Below are positions 26,716-36,564 of a DNA stretch of 64,000 nt, piece by piece; positions within the stretch are counted from its first letter, which is position 1; each line of letters starts with the position of its first letter. The notes beneath the pieces are model-generated. The model was not told the origin of the DNA. It worked only from the letters and a program-made list of their open reading frames with translations, and did not search any database. Source of the DNA: Allobosea thiooxidans (GTDB taxonomy: Bacteria > Pseudomonadota > Alphaproteobacteria > Rhizobiales > Beijerinckiaceae); contig NZ_FUYX01000001.1 of the NCBI RefSeq assembly GCF_900168195.1, forward strand, positions 558,001 through 622,000, in the 5' to 3' direction. The position numbers were made by a program, and so were the translations under genes.

Positions 26716-26836
26716 GACGCAACTGACCCCATAACCCCGCCGCGTCGTTTGCTAAAATTTTAACGTTTTGTAAACGAATTTCTTGGGGCGAATCATCCTC
26801 TCAAGGGTTGTCAACAGGATCGGAGACAGCCAGCCC

Positions 26837-27103
26837 ATGGACGACGTTTCTGAAGCGGGGCTCGATCTCGAGCTCAGCGAATTCGGCAAGCGGCTCGACT
26901 CGCGGCTGATCGCCCGCGGCTGGAATCCCAAGGCGCCGCGCGGTTCCGGCCAGCCTTTCGAGCTGCTGGCGAAGCGGGCCGCTCCGGGCACGGTCCGGCT
27001 GCGCATCGAGGCAACGCTGCCGGAAGCCGCCGCCGGGAAGGTGATGGCCCTCGTGATCGAGCATGGCCTGCCGCGACAAACCGCGCCGGACGAACAGGCT
27101 TGA
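26837..27103 (+). CDS. Hypothetical protein, 88 aa
   Basis: A soluble, mixed alpha/beta-looking protein without Cys, signal peptide or membrane segment. No family is recognised. The ATG follows an AT-rich promoter-like stretch and a CGGAGA ribosome site. Confidence 0.6.
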   Translation: MDDVSEAGLDLELSEFGKRLDSRLIARGWNPKAPRGSGQPFELLAKRAAPGTVRLRIEATLPEAAAGKVMALVIEHGLPRQTAPDEQA

Positions 27104-27158
27104 TCCACCGGCCGTTATGCGGCCCAATCGCGAGCCTTCACCTTCGAGGAGGCTCAAG

Positions 27159-27368
27159 ATGAGATGGATATCCGTGGCCCTGGCTCTGGCGTTGATGGGT
27201 TGCAGCAACGCTTCGCAGCAGAACCACGTCGCCCGCGACCTGACGGTCGGCACCGAGCAATGCTCGAAATTCCAATGGGGCACGGCGCAGATGGCGGCCT
27301 GCCTGGACCGCGCGGCCGAGAGCCAGTCCGCCACGGTCGTCGACGCGCAGGCCGGCGGCAACGGCTAG
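27159..27368 (+). CDS. Small lipoprotein (69 aa)
   Basis: The signal peptide ends in the lipobox ALMG-C (Cys at residue 15). The mature part is about 55 residues with two further Cys. A GAGGAGG ribosome site lies 6 nt upstream. No function is known. It is followed by a palindromic intergenic repeat. Confidence 0.6.
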   Translation: MRWISVALALALMGCSNASQQNHVARDLTVGTEQCSKFQWGTAQMAACLDRAAESQSATVVDAQAGGNG

Positions 27369-27398
27369 AACCAGCTGATCTTCCGCGCAACCACCTGC

Positions 27399-27536
27399 GT
27401 CATTCCGGGGCTTCGCACAGCGAAGAGCCCGGAATCCAGAACCCGCGCCGCCGACCGGAAAGGCGAACAAGGCAGAGAGTCGCCCGTCGACAGGCCCTGG
27501 TTCCGGGCCGGGCTCAGGGGGCCGCACCGGAGTGAC
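27399..27536. repeat. Palindromic intergenic repeat
   Basis: Outer arms GTCATTCCGG (27399-27408) and CCGGAGTGAC (27527-27536) match with one mismatch. Inner words CCCGGAATCC near 27429 and GGTTCCGGG near 27499 form a second imperfect pair. Sequences with CGTCATTCCGGGG..CCCGGAATCC are typical dispersed repeats of Bradyrhizobium-like genomes. It separates two convergent genes. Confidence 0.65.
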
Positions 27537-27591
27537 GGCCGGCCCGTCAAGGATACTGCGGCTCCAGAGCTGTTCCGGGCGCCCTGCGTCC

Positions 27592-30060
27592 TCAGGCCAG
27601 CCGGGCCTGCGCTTGGCTTGCCTCGGCGAGGCGCTTCATCTGCTCGAGCGGCGCTGCGAGGCTGGCACTGACCGGCAGGGGGCGCCCCGCGAGCTCGATC
27701 GACCATGACCGCCGGTCGAGCCAGGCCTGGTCGATCGCCTCGCCCTCGCTCTGCACCCAGCCCAGCGCGACGATCCCGCCGACGCTTGCGCCGAAGGCGG
27801 CAGAGGTGACGTCACCGACCGGCCGGCCGTCGGCGAGGATCGCCTCGCCGCCCCAGGCCATCTGCTCCTCGGGCGCAGGCCCGACGAGGGCGACCAGCCG
27901 CTTGCGCCGCGGCGCCGCCTTGGCGGCCAGCAGGGCGTCACGTCCGAGGAAGTCGCCCTTGCCCGGCTTGGCGGCAAAGCCCAGCCCCGCCTCATAGGGG
28001 TTGACGTCCGGGGTCAGCTCCCGCCCCCAGGCCCGGAAGCCCATCTCGATGCGCAGCGAATCCACCGCATAGTAGCCGACATCCATCAGGCCGAGATCGG
28101 CTCCCGCCTCCTGCAGGGCGTCATAAACCGCGATGGCGAATTCGACGGGGACGTAGAGTTCGAAGCCTTCGCCGAGATAGCTGCGGCGGCACAGCCAGGC
28201 GGTGGCGTAGCCGATCGTGACCTCGCGCACGGCATTGGCCGGGAAGGAGAGCGGATCGAGCGGCGTCGGCGTGACGCGCCCGAGGATCGCCGCCGCATTG
28301 GGGCCGGCGAGCGCCAGCACGGAATAGCCGGAGGTCACATCCGTCAGCGTGACGCCGGGCGGCAGGTGGCGCCCCAGCCAGTCGGCGTCGCGCGTCGCCT
28401 GCGCCGTGCCGGTGAGCAGCAGATAGCGGTCCGGCCCGAGCCGGGCGGCGGTCAGGTCGCTCTCGAAGGTGCCGCGCGCGTTGAGCAGCGCGGTGTAGAC
28501 CGAGGTCCCGGGAGGGACGGCCACGTCGTTGGCGGCGAGGCGCTGCAGGGCGGCCTCGGCGCCCTCGCCCTGCAGGAGCAGTTTGGCGAAGGAGCTCATG
28601 TCGACGATGCCGGCCGTCTCGCGGCAGGCGCGATGTTCCGCCGCCACCGTCTCGAACCAGTTCTGCGGGCCGAAGCTGTATTGGATCCTGCGCTCCTCCG
28701 GCGTCCTGGCGAAGTAGTTGGCGCGCTCCCAGCCCATCTTGGAGCCGAACACGGCGCCTTTCGCGGCGAGGCGCTCATAGAGCGGCGAGCGCCGGAAGGG
28801 CCGGGCGCTGTCGAGCTCGCGATTGGGCCAGGGCATCGCGTAGTGGAGACCCAGCGTCTCCTTGACGCGGTCGTGCAGCCAGGCCGGATTGTTGTTGAAC
28901 CCGGCGAAGCGGCGGATATCGACCGGCCAGAGATCGCTGGTCGGCTCGCCGGCGACGACCCACTCAGCCAGGGCCCGCCCGGCGCCGCCGGCGGAGGCGA
29001 TGCCCATCGAGTTGAAGCCGGCACCGACGAAGATGCCACGAACCTCAGGCGCCTCGCCGAGCAGGAAGTTGTTGTCCGGCGTGAAGCTCTCCGGCCCGTT
29101 GAGGAAGGTCTTGATCTCGGCGGTTTCGAGCGCCGGTATCCGCTGCAGGGCGTTCTCCATCAGAATGGAGAACTGGTCCCAGTCATCGGGCAGCAGCTGG
29201 AACTCGAAGGGATAGGGGATGCCGTCCATGCCCCAGGGCTTCGCATGCGGCTCGAAACCGCCCATCACGAGGCCGCCGACCTCCTCCTTGCAGTAGATGT
29301 AGCCGTCCGGATCCCGCATCACGGGCAGGTCGGGCGCCACCCCCTCGATCTTGCCGGTGACGATGTACATGTGCTCGGCCGCATGCAGCGGCACTGAGAC
29401 GCCGCACATCCTGCCGACCTCGCGCGACCATTGGCCGGCGCAGATCACCACTGCTTCGCAGGCGATGCGACCCTGGTCGGTGACGACGGCCTGCACCCGC
29501 CCTCGCTCGGTCTCGATCGCGGTGACGCGAATCTGCTCCCGGATCGTGGCGCCGCCCGAACGCGCGCCGCGCGCCAGCGCCTGGGTGATGTCGGCCGGAT
29601 TGGCCTTGCCGTCTCCCGGCAGCCAGACGCCACCGACGAGGTCGTCGGTGCGCATCACCGGCCATTTCTCGCCGGCCTGCGCCGGGCTCAGCTCCTCGAT
29701 CTCGACGCCCTGCGCCCGCGCGGCCGAGATCGTCCGGCGCAGCTGGACCATCCGGTCCTGCGTGCGCGCGACCGAGACCGAACCGCAGCGCTTCCAGCCG
29801 GTGGCGAGGCCGGTCTCGGCTTCGAGCGAGGCGTAGAGCTCGGTCGAATAGCGGATCAGCCGCGTCATGCTCGACTGGCTGCGCAGCTGCCCGACGAGCC
29901 CTGCCGCATGCCAGGTCGTACCGGAGGAAAGGCGCCCCTGCTCGAGCAGCAGCACGTCGCGCCAGCCGAGCTTGGTCAGATGATAGGCGACGGAACAGCC
30001 GATGATGCCGCCGCCGATGATGACGACGCGGGACTGCGTGGGAAGGACCTTGTCGCTCAT
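27592..30060 (-). CDS. FAD oxidoreductase with GcvT domain (dimethylglycine dehydrogenase type)
   Basis: The product is 822 aa. The N-terminal half is a DAO-type FAD domain: dinucleotide motif VVIIGGGIIGCSVAYHL at residues 11-27, and SGTTWHAAGL just after, where family members attach FAD covalently through His. An FAO_M-type linker follows, then a GcvT/folate-binding C-terminal half (from about residue 425). Family members demethylate dimethylglycine, sarcosine or similar N-methyl amines and pass the carbon to tetrahydrofolate. The substrate is unknown; the gene lies downstream of the phosphonate operon on the same strand. Confidence 0.85.
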   Translation of the reverse strand: MSDKVLPTQSRVVIIGGGIIGCSVAYHLTKLGWRDVLLLEQGRLSSGTTWHAAGLVGQLRSQSSMTRLIRYSTELYASLEAETGLATGWKRCGSVSVARTQDRMVQLRRTISAARAQGVEIEELSPAQAGEKWPVMRTDDLVGGVWLPGDGKANPADITQALARGARSGGATIREQIRVTAIETERGRVQAVVTDQGRIACEAVVICAGQWSREVGRMCGVSVPLHAAEHMYIVTGKIEGVAPDLPVMRDPDGYIYCKEEVGGLVMGGFEPHAKPWGMDGIPYPFEFQLLPDDWDQFSILMENALQRIPALETAEIKTFLNGPESFTPDNNFLLGEAPEVRGIFVGAGFNSMGIASAGGAGRALAEWVVAGEPTSDLWPVDIRRFAGFNNNPAWLHDRVKETLGLHYAMPWPNRELDSARPFRRSPLYERLAAKGAVFGSKMGWERANYFARTPEERRIQYSFGPQNWFETVAAEHRACRETAGIVDMSSFAKLLLQGEGAEAALQRLAANDVAVPPGTSVYTALLNARGTFESDLTAARLGPDRYLLLTGTAQATRDADWLGRHLPPGVTLTDVTSGYSVLALAGPNAAAILGRVTPTPLDPLSFPANAVREVTIGYATAWLCRRSYLGEGFELYVPVEFAIAVYDALQEAGADLGLMDVGYYAVDSLRIEMGFRAWGRELTPDVNPYEAGLGFAAKPGKGDFLGRDALLAAKAAPRRKRLVALVGPAPEEQMAWGGEAILADGRPVGDVTSAAFGASVGGIVALGWVQSEGEAIDQAWLDRRSWSIELAGRPLPVSASLAAPLEQMKRLAEASQAQARLA

Positions 30061-30110
30061 GAACCGCTCCGCTGCGCTGCTCCGCTTTCGGTGAAGCAAT
30101 GCATATCACG

Positions 30111-30148
30111 ATCGGTCACAAAAACAACTAAAACCACAAAATCGGTCA
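30111..30148. promoter_or_regulatory. Direct repeats, candidate DeoR operator
   Basis: ATCGGTCA occurs at 30111-30118 and again at 30141-30148, 30 bp apart (three helical turns), with an A-rich spacer. The second copy overlaps the stop codon of the DeoR gene. Both precede the flavoprotein gene, so the neighbouring DeoR-type repressor may bind here. Confidence 0.45.
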
Positions 30149-30922
30149 AATAGCTCCGACTCTGACTGCAACCCCTTTCGCCGCGAGACCTGCAGCGACC
30201 GCAGCGGGCGGCGCGCGGTCGGTCAGGAGGCCTGCCGCCCTCCCCTCCTCGGGCACCGTGCTCGCCAGCCGCCGGCCGAGCTTGCTGCCGTCCCCGACCA
30301 GATAGGGATGCTCCGCCGCCCTCAGCATCAGCCCCCGGGTCGTGGCAGCGAGGCGGGTATAGTCCGTCAGTTCGCCCTGCTCGTCGATCGCGCCCACGCC
30401 GACGAAGGCGATGTCGACCGAAAGGCGTGCCAGCACGCGCTGCATTTCGGGGCCGGCCGTGGCATCGTCGTCGCCATCGAAATCGCCGCCGATCAGGCGG
30501 ACGCGGCCCTCCGGCAGCGCCGTGCAGATGCGCGCCGCCTCGACGGAGATGGTGTGGATGGTGAGACGCCGGCGGCCGGCCTGGACCAGCGCCCGCGCCA
30601 CATATTCGGTGGTCGTGCCGGAATCGAGCAGCACCGACATGCCGTCGGCGACGAGGCCGGCCGCCAGCGTGGCGATCGCGGCCTTGGCCTCGCGGTTCGC
30701 CATTCTTCGTTCGGCGAACGGCGCTTCCCTGCGCTCGCGGCGCAATGCTCCGCCATGGACGACCTCGAGCAGGCCCTGGCCGGCGAGGAGCTTCAGGTCG
30801 CGGCGGATCGTCTCCCGCGACACGTCGAGCCAGGCTCCCAGTTCCTCGACGGTGGCGCTGCGCGCCTCGTCGAGCCGCCGCAGGATGGCTTCATGGCGCG
30901 TTGCGGCGAGAAGGCGGGTCAT
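30146..30922 (-). CDS. DeoR-family transcriptional regulator
   Basis: The product is 258 aa. The N-terminal winged HTH has the DeoR signature (VSRETIRRDLKLLAGQGLLEVVHGGA, about residues 33-58). The C-terminal sugar-phosphate-isomerase-like sensor domain has LLDSGTTTEYVARAL and GGDFDGDD. Members usually sense phosphorylated sugars or related compounds. It lies between the AEP permease gene (105-bp gap) and the flavoprotein gene (85-bp gap). The start at 30922 (MTRLLAATRH) is chosen because the HTH begins shortly after. Confidence 0.88.
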   Translation of the reverse strand: MTRLLAATRHEAILRRLDEARSATVEELGAWLDVSRETIRRDLKLLAGQGLLEVVHGGALRRERREAPFAERRMANREAKAAIATLAAGLVADGMSVLLDSGTTTEYVARALVQAGRRRLTIHTISVEAARICTALPEGRVRLIGGDFDGDDDATAGPEMQRVLARLSVDIAFVGVGAIDEQGELTDYTRLAATTRGLMLRAAEHPYLVGDGSKLGRRLASTVPEEGRAAGLLTDRAPPAAVAAGLAAKGVAVRVGAI

Positions 30923-31027
30923 GCGCGGTTCTCCGGAGGGCCTGACCGTCGGATACGGCAAGGGCATGGACCGGGGCAACCGGGCGACCGGCCGTTCCCG
31001 CCGGATCGGCCCTTTCGGAGAGCACGG

Positions 31028-32743
31028 CTAGCGCTGGCGCCAGCGCTGCAAGCGGCCGAAGACGAGCCGGTCCAGCGCGATGTGCAGGAGCTTCACCGCG
31101 ATCGCGGTCAGCATGATCACCGTCGCCATGCCGGCCGCCGAAGCCACGGCCCCGGCCTCGTCCATATGGACGATCGCGATCGAGGCGAGCTTGGTGTCGG
31201 CGCCGTAGAGGAAGATGACCGCCGAGACCGTCGTCATCGCGTTGACGAAGACATAGACCGCGATGTCGAGGATCGCCGGCATGCAGATCGGCGCCGTGAC
31301 CCGCCGGAAAGTCGTCCAGAACGGCACCTTGAGCGAGGCCGAGACCGCCTCGAACTCGCTGTCGATCTGCTTCAGGCTGGTCAGCGCCGTGATGTGCCCG
31401 ACCGTATAGAAATGCGCGATCGTGTTGATCACCAGGATGGCGAGCGTGCCGTAGAGAAAGCCGAGCGGGTTCCAGATCGCGTTGTAGAAGAAGACATAGC
31501 CGAGACCGAGGACGAGGCCGGGCACGGCCATGGGCAGCATGGCGAGGAAATGGGCGAAGGCCCGCAGGTGCGGCACGGCCTTGAGCTTCTCGACCAGATA
31601 GGCTCCGCAGAAGATCAGCGTGGTGCCGATAATTGCGGTCAGACCCGCCAGCATCAGCGAGTTGCGATAGGGCTCCCAGCCGCTCGGCTCGACCGTCGAG
31701 AAGTCGTAATTGTTCAGCGTCAGCGACAGGTTGTAGGGCCAGTAGCGGACGAACGAGCCCCAGACGGCGATGGCGTAGGGCGCAACGATGGTGAAGGCGA
31801 CGAGGCTCACCAGAATGAGCAGGACCGTATCGCGCCGGCGCTCCGGCTTCGGCGAATAGGGAACGGCGCGGGCGGACAGCATGGCGCTCTGGCGCTTCTG
31901 GGCGGCGCGGTCGATGAAGAAGGCGATGACCGCCGGCACCAGCAGGATGATGCCGACCACGGCGCCCATCGGGAAGTTCTGCTGGCCGACGACCTGCCGG
32001 TAGGCATCCGTGGCGAGCACGCTGAACTGCCCGCCGATGACCTTCGGGATGCCGAAATCGGTGATGACGAGCGTGAACACGACGAAGCTGGCGCTGATCA
32101 CGCCGTAGCGCGCGGCCGGCAGCGTGATCGTCCTGAAGATGCGCCAACGGCTGGTGCCGAGCGCCTCGGCCGCCTCCCTCAAACGTCCGTCGGACAAGGC
32201 CAGCGCCGTGACCATGATCAGCATGGCGTGCGGAAAGCAGTAGAGCGACTCCGCGGCGATGACGCCGACCGGCCCATAGAGCGAGGCGCCCATCAGCCAG
32301 GATTTCAGCAACCCCTGATTGCCGAAGACATAGATCAGCGCGAGGCCAGAGAGCAGCGAAGGCGCGAAGACCGGCACCATCGCGGCGGCGTAGAACAGCC
32401 CCTTACCCGGGATGCGGCTGCGGCAGAGCGCATAGGCGTAGGCAAAGGCGAGCGGTATCACCAGCGCCGTCGTCGTCGCCGCGACGAACAGGCTGTTGAC
32501 CAGCGAGGCGACCAGCGTCGGCGTCGTCGCATAGGTGACGAAATTGGCGAGGCCGACGAAGTGCCCCTCGGTATTCTCGACGCTCTTCGACAGCAGCGCC
32601 CAGAGCGGCAGGCCGATGATGAGGACCAGGATGGCGCAGAGCGCGAGAACGAGCGTGGCGCCGACCTGGCGCTCGCCGATGCGCAGCGGGCGGGGGGCGA
32701 CGAGCGAGCCCGTCAGCGGAACCTCCTGCACGGCATCGCTCAT
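31028..32743 (-). CDS. 2-aminoethylphosphonate ABC permease (PhnU/PhnV fused)
   Basis: The product is 571 aa with about twelve membrane helices in two BPD_transp_1 halves, each with an EAA loop (EAAEALGTSRWRIF near residue 190 and the related stretch SEFEAVSASLKVPF in the second half). Two-domain permeases of this length serve the PhnSTUV-type AEP importer. The start overlaps the ATPase stop by 4 nt, so the two are translationally coupled. Confidence 0.88.
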   Translation of the reverse strand: MSDAVQEVPLTGSLVAPRPLRIGERQVGATLVLALCAILVLIIGLPLWALLSKSVENTEGHFVGLANFVTYATTPTLVASLVNSLFVAATTTALVIPLAFAYAYALCRSRIPGKGLFYAAAMVPVFAPSLLSGLALIYVFGNQGLLKSWLMGASLYGPVGVIAAESLYCFPHAMLIMVTALALSDGRLREAAEALGTSRWRIFRTITLPAARYGVISASFVVFTLVITDFGIPKVIGGQFSVLATDAYRQVVGQQNFPMGAVVGIILLVPAVIAFFIDRAAQKRQSAMLSARAVPYSPKPERRRDTVLLILVSLVAFTIVAPYAIAVWGSFVRYWPYNLSLTLNNYDFSTVEPSGWEPYRNSLMLAGLTAIIGTTLIFCGAYLVEKLKAVPHLRAFAHFLAMLPMAVPGLVLGLGYVFFYNAIWNPLGFLYGTLAILVINTIAHFYTVGHITALTSLKQIDSEFEAVSASLKVPFWTTFRRVTAPICMPAILDIAVYVFVNAMTTVSAVIFLYGADTKLASIAIVHMDEAGAVASAAGMATVIMLTAIAVKLLHIALDRLVFGRLQRWRQR

Positions 32744-33831
32744 CGGGCAGCTCCCGCGAAGACGTGGAGCGCCTCCGGCGGGAAGGCGATCCTGCGGATC
32801 TCGCCCGGTGCGATCGCCAGGTCACGCATCGCATTGGCGGAGAAATCCGCCGCGATCCTGGTGGTGCGCGAGCGCGTCGGCTGCAGATGGGCGCGGCAGA
32901 AGGAACCGAGGAAGGTGACATCGCCGATCGTCGCCTCGAAGCAGTTCGGCGTCTCCTCGGTGATCGAGCGGGTGCGCACCTCCTCCGGGCGCATCGCCAG
33001 CCGCACCGCCGTGCCGCTCGGGAACGAACCCGCATTGGCGACCTGCAGGTCGAGATCGTCGACGCGGACCGTGCCGGGCCCGGTCACCACGGCGTCGAGG
33101 AAGGTCATGTGGCCGACGAAATCGGCGACGAACGGCGTCGCCGGCCGCCTGTAGATCTCCTCCGGCGTGCCGACCTGCTCCACCGCGCCATTGTTCATGA
33201 CGACGATGCGGTCGGCCATCGCCAGCGCCTCCTCCTGGTCATGGGTCACCATCACGGTGGTCACGCCCAGGCGCTGCTGCAGGGAGCGGATCTCGTCGCG
33301 CAGGCGCAGGCGCACCTTGGCATCGAGCGCCGAGAGCGGCTCGTCGAGCAGGAGCAGCCCCGGCGCGGTCGCCAGCGCCCGGGCCAGCGCCACGCGCTGC
33401 TGCTGCCCGCCGGAGAGCTGGACCGGATATTTCCGGCCCTGGTCCGGCAGGCCGACGAGCGCGAGCAGCTCTTCCACGCGCTCGGCAATGGCGCGCGCCG
33501 GCTGGCGCCGGTTGACCAGCCCGTAGCCGACATTCTCGGCGACCGTCAGGTTGGGAAACAGCGCGTAGGACTGGAAGACGATGCCGAAATCGCGGTCCGA
33601 CGGCGCCGCGTGCGAAACGTCCCGCCCCTCCATCTCGATCCGGCCGCTATCCTGCGGCTCGAGCCCGGCGATGGCGCGCAGCAGGGTCGTCTTGCCGCAG
33701 CCGGAAGGGCCGAGGAAGCAGACGAACTCGCCGCGCCTGATGTCGAGATCGATCGAGCGCAGGGCGCGGAACTCGCCATAGCTCTTGTCGAGGTCGCGAA
33801 TGGAGAGGAACCAGGGGCTGGACGAAGTCAT
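32740..33831 (-). CDS. phnT: 2-aminoethylphosphonate ABC ATPase (PhnT)
   Basis: The product is 363 aa. It has Walker A GPSGCGKTT (residues 41-49), the signature LSGGQQQR, Walker B LLLLDEP and the switch His in VMVTHDQ. A TOBE-type C-terminal domain follows (from about residue 245). It energises AEP uptake. It lies downstream of phnS with a hairpin in between. Confidence 0.9.
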   Translation of the reverse strand: MTSSSPWFLSIRDLDKSYGEFRALRSIDLDIRRGEFVCFLGPSGCGKTTLLRAIAGLEPQDSGRIEMEGRDVSHAAPSDRDFGIVFQSYALFPNLTVAENVGYGLVNRRQPARAIAERVEELLALVGLPDQGRKYPVQLSGGQQQRVALARALATAPGLLLLDEPLSALDAKVRLRLRDEIRSLQQRLGVTTVMVTHDQEEALAMADRIVVMNNGAVEQVGTPEEIYRRPATPFVADFVGHMTFLDAVVTGPGTVRVDDLDLQVANAGSFPSGTAVRLAMRPEEVRTRSITEETPNCFEATIGDVTFLGSFCRAHLQPTRSRTTRIAADFSANAMRDLAIAPGEIRRIAFPPEALHVFAGAAR

Positions 33832-33932
33832 GGGCGAACCGGCCTTTCATCGCTGCGCGAAAGGGACGGCGTTGCCGCGACGGCGCGGAAACGCGTCTTG
33901 GGATCGACAGCACATTGTAGCATGAGGCGTGC

Positions 33933-33962
33933 CACCGGCCGGCGCGATTTGCCCGGCCGGTG
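33933..33962 (-). terminator. Hairpin between phnS and phnT
   Basis: A perfect 10-bp stem, CACCGGCCGG and its complement, with a 10-nt loop lies 8 nt after the phnS stop. It has no T tract. It probably protects the phnS message or gives partial termination, so that more binding protein than ATPase is made. Confidence 0.6.
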
Positions 33963-33970
33963 CGACGATC

Positions 33971-34987
33971 TCAGTTCTTGGGAGCCGCCTTCGACTCGTA
34001 GCGCTTCGACCACTCCGCCAGCACGCGGTCGCGGTTCTCGGCCATCCAGGACAGGTCGTTCTTGATCATGCCCGCCTCGGCGCCGGCTGGGTAGTTCGGC
34101 GGGGTGTTCTTGACATCTGGCGCGGCGACGATGGCGTAGGTCTTGGAGTAGAGCTCGCTCGCCTCCTTGGTCGCGCCCCAGTCAGCGACCTTCTTGGCGA
34201 TGGCGAGGTTCTTCGTGCCCTTGACGATGGCGCTGGCCTCCATTTCCCAGCCGACGCCCTCCTTGGGGATGATCACCTCGATCGGGGCGCCCTTGGTCTT
34301 CTCCGAGGCGCCGCGCATGTCGAGCGCCAGCCCGACGACGCGCTCGCCGCGAGCGGCCTGCACGCAGGGCGCCGAGCCGGAATGGAGATAGGCCGCGATG
34401 TTCTCGTGCAGCCCGTCCATGAACTTCCAGCCCTCGGCCTCGCCCATGGTCTGCAACCAGCCCGCGACCATCAGATAGCCGGTGCCGGAGGAAGCCGGGT
34501 GCGGCATCACGATCTTGCCCTTCAGGCCGGGCACGAGCAGGTCCTTCCAGGAGGACGGCACCGGGACGCCCTTGGCCTCGGCGGTGTTGAAGCAGACCAC
34601 GCCGAGATAGGCGTCCATGCCGGTCCAGGTATAGGGCTCCTTCGGGTCCCGGAACGGTTCCTTGAGCTTGTCGACGCCGGCCGGCTTGTAGGTCTCCAGC
34701 AGGCCCGCCTTCTCGAAAGCCAGCAGGCTCGACGCCGCCAGGCCGATCACCATGTCGGCTCGCGGATTGTCCTTCTCGGCCAGGAAACGGGCGGTGATGA
34801 CGCCGGTCGAGTCGCGGACCCAGACCACCTCGGCCTCGGGCACCGCCTTTTCGATCGAGGCCTTGAACGGCCCGAGCTGGTCGTTCTCGAGCGCGGTATA
34901 GATGGTGACCTTGGTCTTCTGCGCGTAGGCGATGCCGGGTGTCGCGAGAGAAATCGCGACGAGGCAGGATGCAAACCAGCTCTTCAT
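33971..34987 (-). CDS. phnS: 2-aminoethylphosphonate binding protein (PhnS)
   Basis: The product is 338 aa: signal peptide (residues 1-22, AYA-Q) and a Fbp/PotD-like type II binding-protein fold (TKVTIYTALENDQLGPF, then PHPASSGTGYLMVAG). It delivers AEP to the PhnT/PhnU-V transporter. An AGGGGAAG ribosome site precedes the ATG. The family is assigned by position in a phnW-A-Y locus as well as by fold. Confidence 0.9.
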   Translation of the reverse strand: MKSWFASCLVAISLATPGIAYAQKTKVTIYTALENDQLGPFKASIEKAVPEAEVVWVRDSTGVITARFLAEKDNPRADMVIGLAASSLLAFEKAGLLETYKPAGVDKLKEPFRDPKEPYTWTGMDAYLGVVCFNTAEAKGVPVPSSWKDLLVPGLKGKIVMPHPASSGTGYLMVAGWLQTMGEAEGWKFMDGLHENIAAYLHSGSAPCVQAARGERVVGLALDMRGASEKTKGAPIEVIIPKEGVGWEMEASAIVKGTKNLAIAKKVADWGATKEASELYSKTYAIVAAPDVKNTPPNYPAGAEAGMIKNDLSWMAENRDRVLAEWSKRYESKAAPKN

Positions 34988-35063
34988 GTTCTCTTCCCCT
35001 ATTGTTGTACGCCCATCGTTCTTGCGGTTTCGACCCGTCTTCTTGATTTGTCTCCCAAACCAG

Positions 35064-35093
35064 AACGGCCGGGTGGATTGCTCCCCGGCCGTT
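35064..35093 (-). terminator. Hairpin between phnY and phnS
   Basis: A perfect 10-bp stem AACGGCCGGG / CCCGGCCGTT with a 10-nt loop lies 18 nt after the phnY stop. The tail on the - strand is CTGGTTTG, weak for termination. It divides the enzyme genes from the transporter genes. Confidence 0.55.
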
Positions 35094-35111
35094 GTCTTCG
35101 TTCTGCTCCGG

Positions 35112-36563
35112 CTATGCCGTCCAGGGCATCGACCAGGTCTTGACGTTGGTGAAGGATTTCATGGCCTCGACGACACCCTCCTTGTAGCCGAGGCCGGAAT
35201 CCTTGATGCCGCCGAAGGGGGACATCTCGATCCGATAGCCCGGCACCTCCCAGAGGTTCACGGTTCCGACCTCCAGCTCCGCGACGAAACGCTGGATGTA
35301 ATCGTAGCGGTTGGTGCAGATGCCGGAAGAGAGACCATAGGCGGTGGAGTTCGAGATGCGGATGACCTCGGCGATGTCGTTCGGCACGCGGATGATCGGG
35401 ATCACCGGGCCGAAGGTCTCCTCATGCACGAGCTCGCAGCTATAGGGGATCTTGTCGACCACCGTCGGATGGAACAGCGCCCCTTCCGCCCGCTTGCCGT
35501 AAAGCACCTCGGCGCCCTTGCTCACCGCGTCGTCGACGCGGGCCTGGAAGAGCGAAGCCGAGCGGGCGTTGATGACCGTGCCGACATCGGTCTCCGGATC
35601 CATCGGATCGCCGCATTTCAGCTTCTTCGCCTTCTCGACGACGAGCTTGGAGAAAGCGTCGGCGACGCTCTCGACCACCAGGATGCGCTTCACCGCGGTG
35701 CAGCGCTGGCCCGAATTCTTGGTCGCGCCGGTGACGGCGAGCTCGGCCGCCTTGTCGAGATCGGCATCCTCCATGACGATCAGCGGATCGTTGCCGCCGA
35801 GTTCGAGCACGATGCGCTTGTAGCCGGCGGTGTTGGCGATGTGCTTGCCGACGCGGACCGAGCCAGTGAAGGTCACCAGATCCGCATCGGGATCGGTGAT
35901 CATCGCATCGCCCATGGTCGAGGGATTGCCGGTGACGACCGAGAGCATCTCCGGCGGCAGGCCGGCCTCGTAGAGAACGTCGGCCAACGCCAGCGCCGTC
36001 AGCGGCGTCAGCTCCGTCGGCTTCAGCACGAGCCGATTATTGGTCGCGATCGCCGGGGCCAGCTTGTGGCTGACCATGTTGAGCGGGTGGTTGAAGGGCG
36101 TGATCGCCGAGATCACGCCGAGCAGCGGCTGGCGCGTCGTGAAGATCTTGCGCGCCTTGCCGTTCGGCGAGATGTCGCAGGAGAACATCTCGCCATCGTC
36201 CTTGATGGTGAGCTGCGCCGCGAAGGACCAGACGTCATAGGCGCGGCTGGCCTCGTAGAGCGAATCCTTCCAGCACAGCCCGGCTTCGGCCGTGATCAGC
36301 TTGGCGAACAGCTCCTTGCGGTCGCGCAGCAGCTCGGCCGTCTTCTGCAGGATCTGCTGGCGCTCATAGCGCGTCAGCTTCGGCTTGAACGCCTTGGCCT
36401 GGGCGAAGGCCTCGCGGACATGTTCAGGCCGAGCCGCCGGGATCAGCCCGACCACGCTGTTGTCATAGGGGTTGCGGACCTCGACCATCTCGTCGGTCGT
36501 GACCAGCTTGCCGGCGATGCGCATCGCCTCGCGCCGCACCGGCGGCTTCACCGTCGCGTTCAT
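35112..36563 (-). CDS. phnY: Phosphonoacetaldehyde dehydrogenase (PhnY)
   Basis: An aldehyde dehydrogenase of 483 aa. Catalytic Cys288 lies in KNSGQRCTA, the general base Glu254 in LELGGNDP, and the cofactor segment [10 protein letters not shown] is intact. It oxidises phosphonoacetaldehyde (from PhnW) to phosphonoacetate, the substrate of PhnA. It starts 1 nt after the phnA stop and resembles PhnY of Sinorhizobium meliloti in context. Confidence 0.93.
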   Translation of the reverse strand: MNATVKPPVRREAMRIAGKLVTTDEMVEVRNPYDNSVVGLIPAARPEHVREAFAQAKAFKPKLTRYERQQILQKTAELLRDRKELFAKLITAEAGLCWKDSLYEASRAYDVWSFAAQLTIKDDGEMFSCDISPNGKARKIFTTRQPLLGVISAITPFNHPLNMVSHKLAPAIATNNRLVLKPTELTPLTALALADVLYEAGLPPEMLSVVTGNPSTMGDAMITDPDADLVTFTGSVRVGKHIANTAGYKRIVLELGGNDPLIVMEDADLDKAAELAVTGATKNSGQRCTAVKRILVVESVADAFSKLVVEKAKKLKCGDPMDPETDVGTVINARSASLFQARVDDAVSKGAEVLYGKRAEGALFHPTVVDKIPYSCELVHEETFGPVIPIIRVPNDIAEVIRISNSTAYGLSSGICTNRYDYIQRFVAELEVGTVNLWEVPGYRIEMSPFGGIKDSGLGYKEGVVEAMKSFTNVKTWSMPWTA

Positions 36564-36564
36564 C

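Noticed and set aside
30308-33154. Very long + strand open frame (948 codons) opposite DeoR, permease and ATPase genes
   Set aside because: It is antisense to three clearly conserved genes and is rich in Arg, Asp, His and Gly, as mirror frames in GC-rich DNA are.
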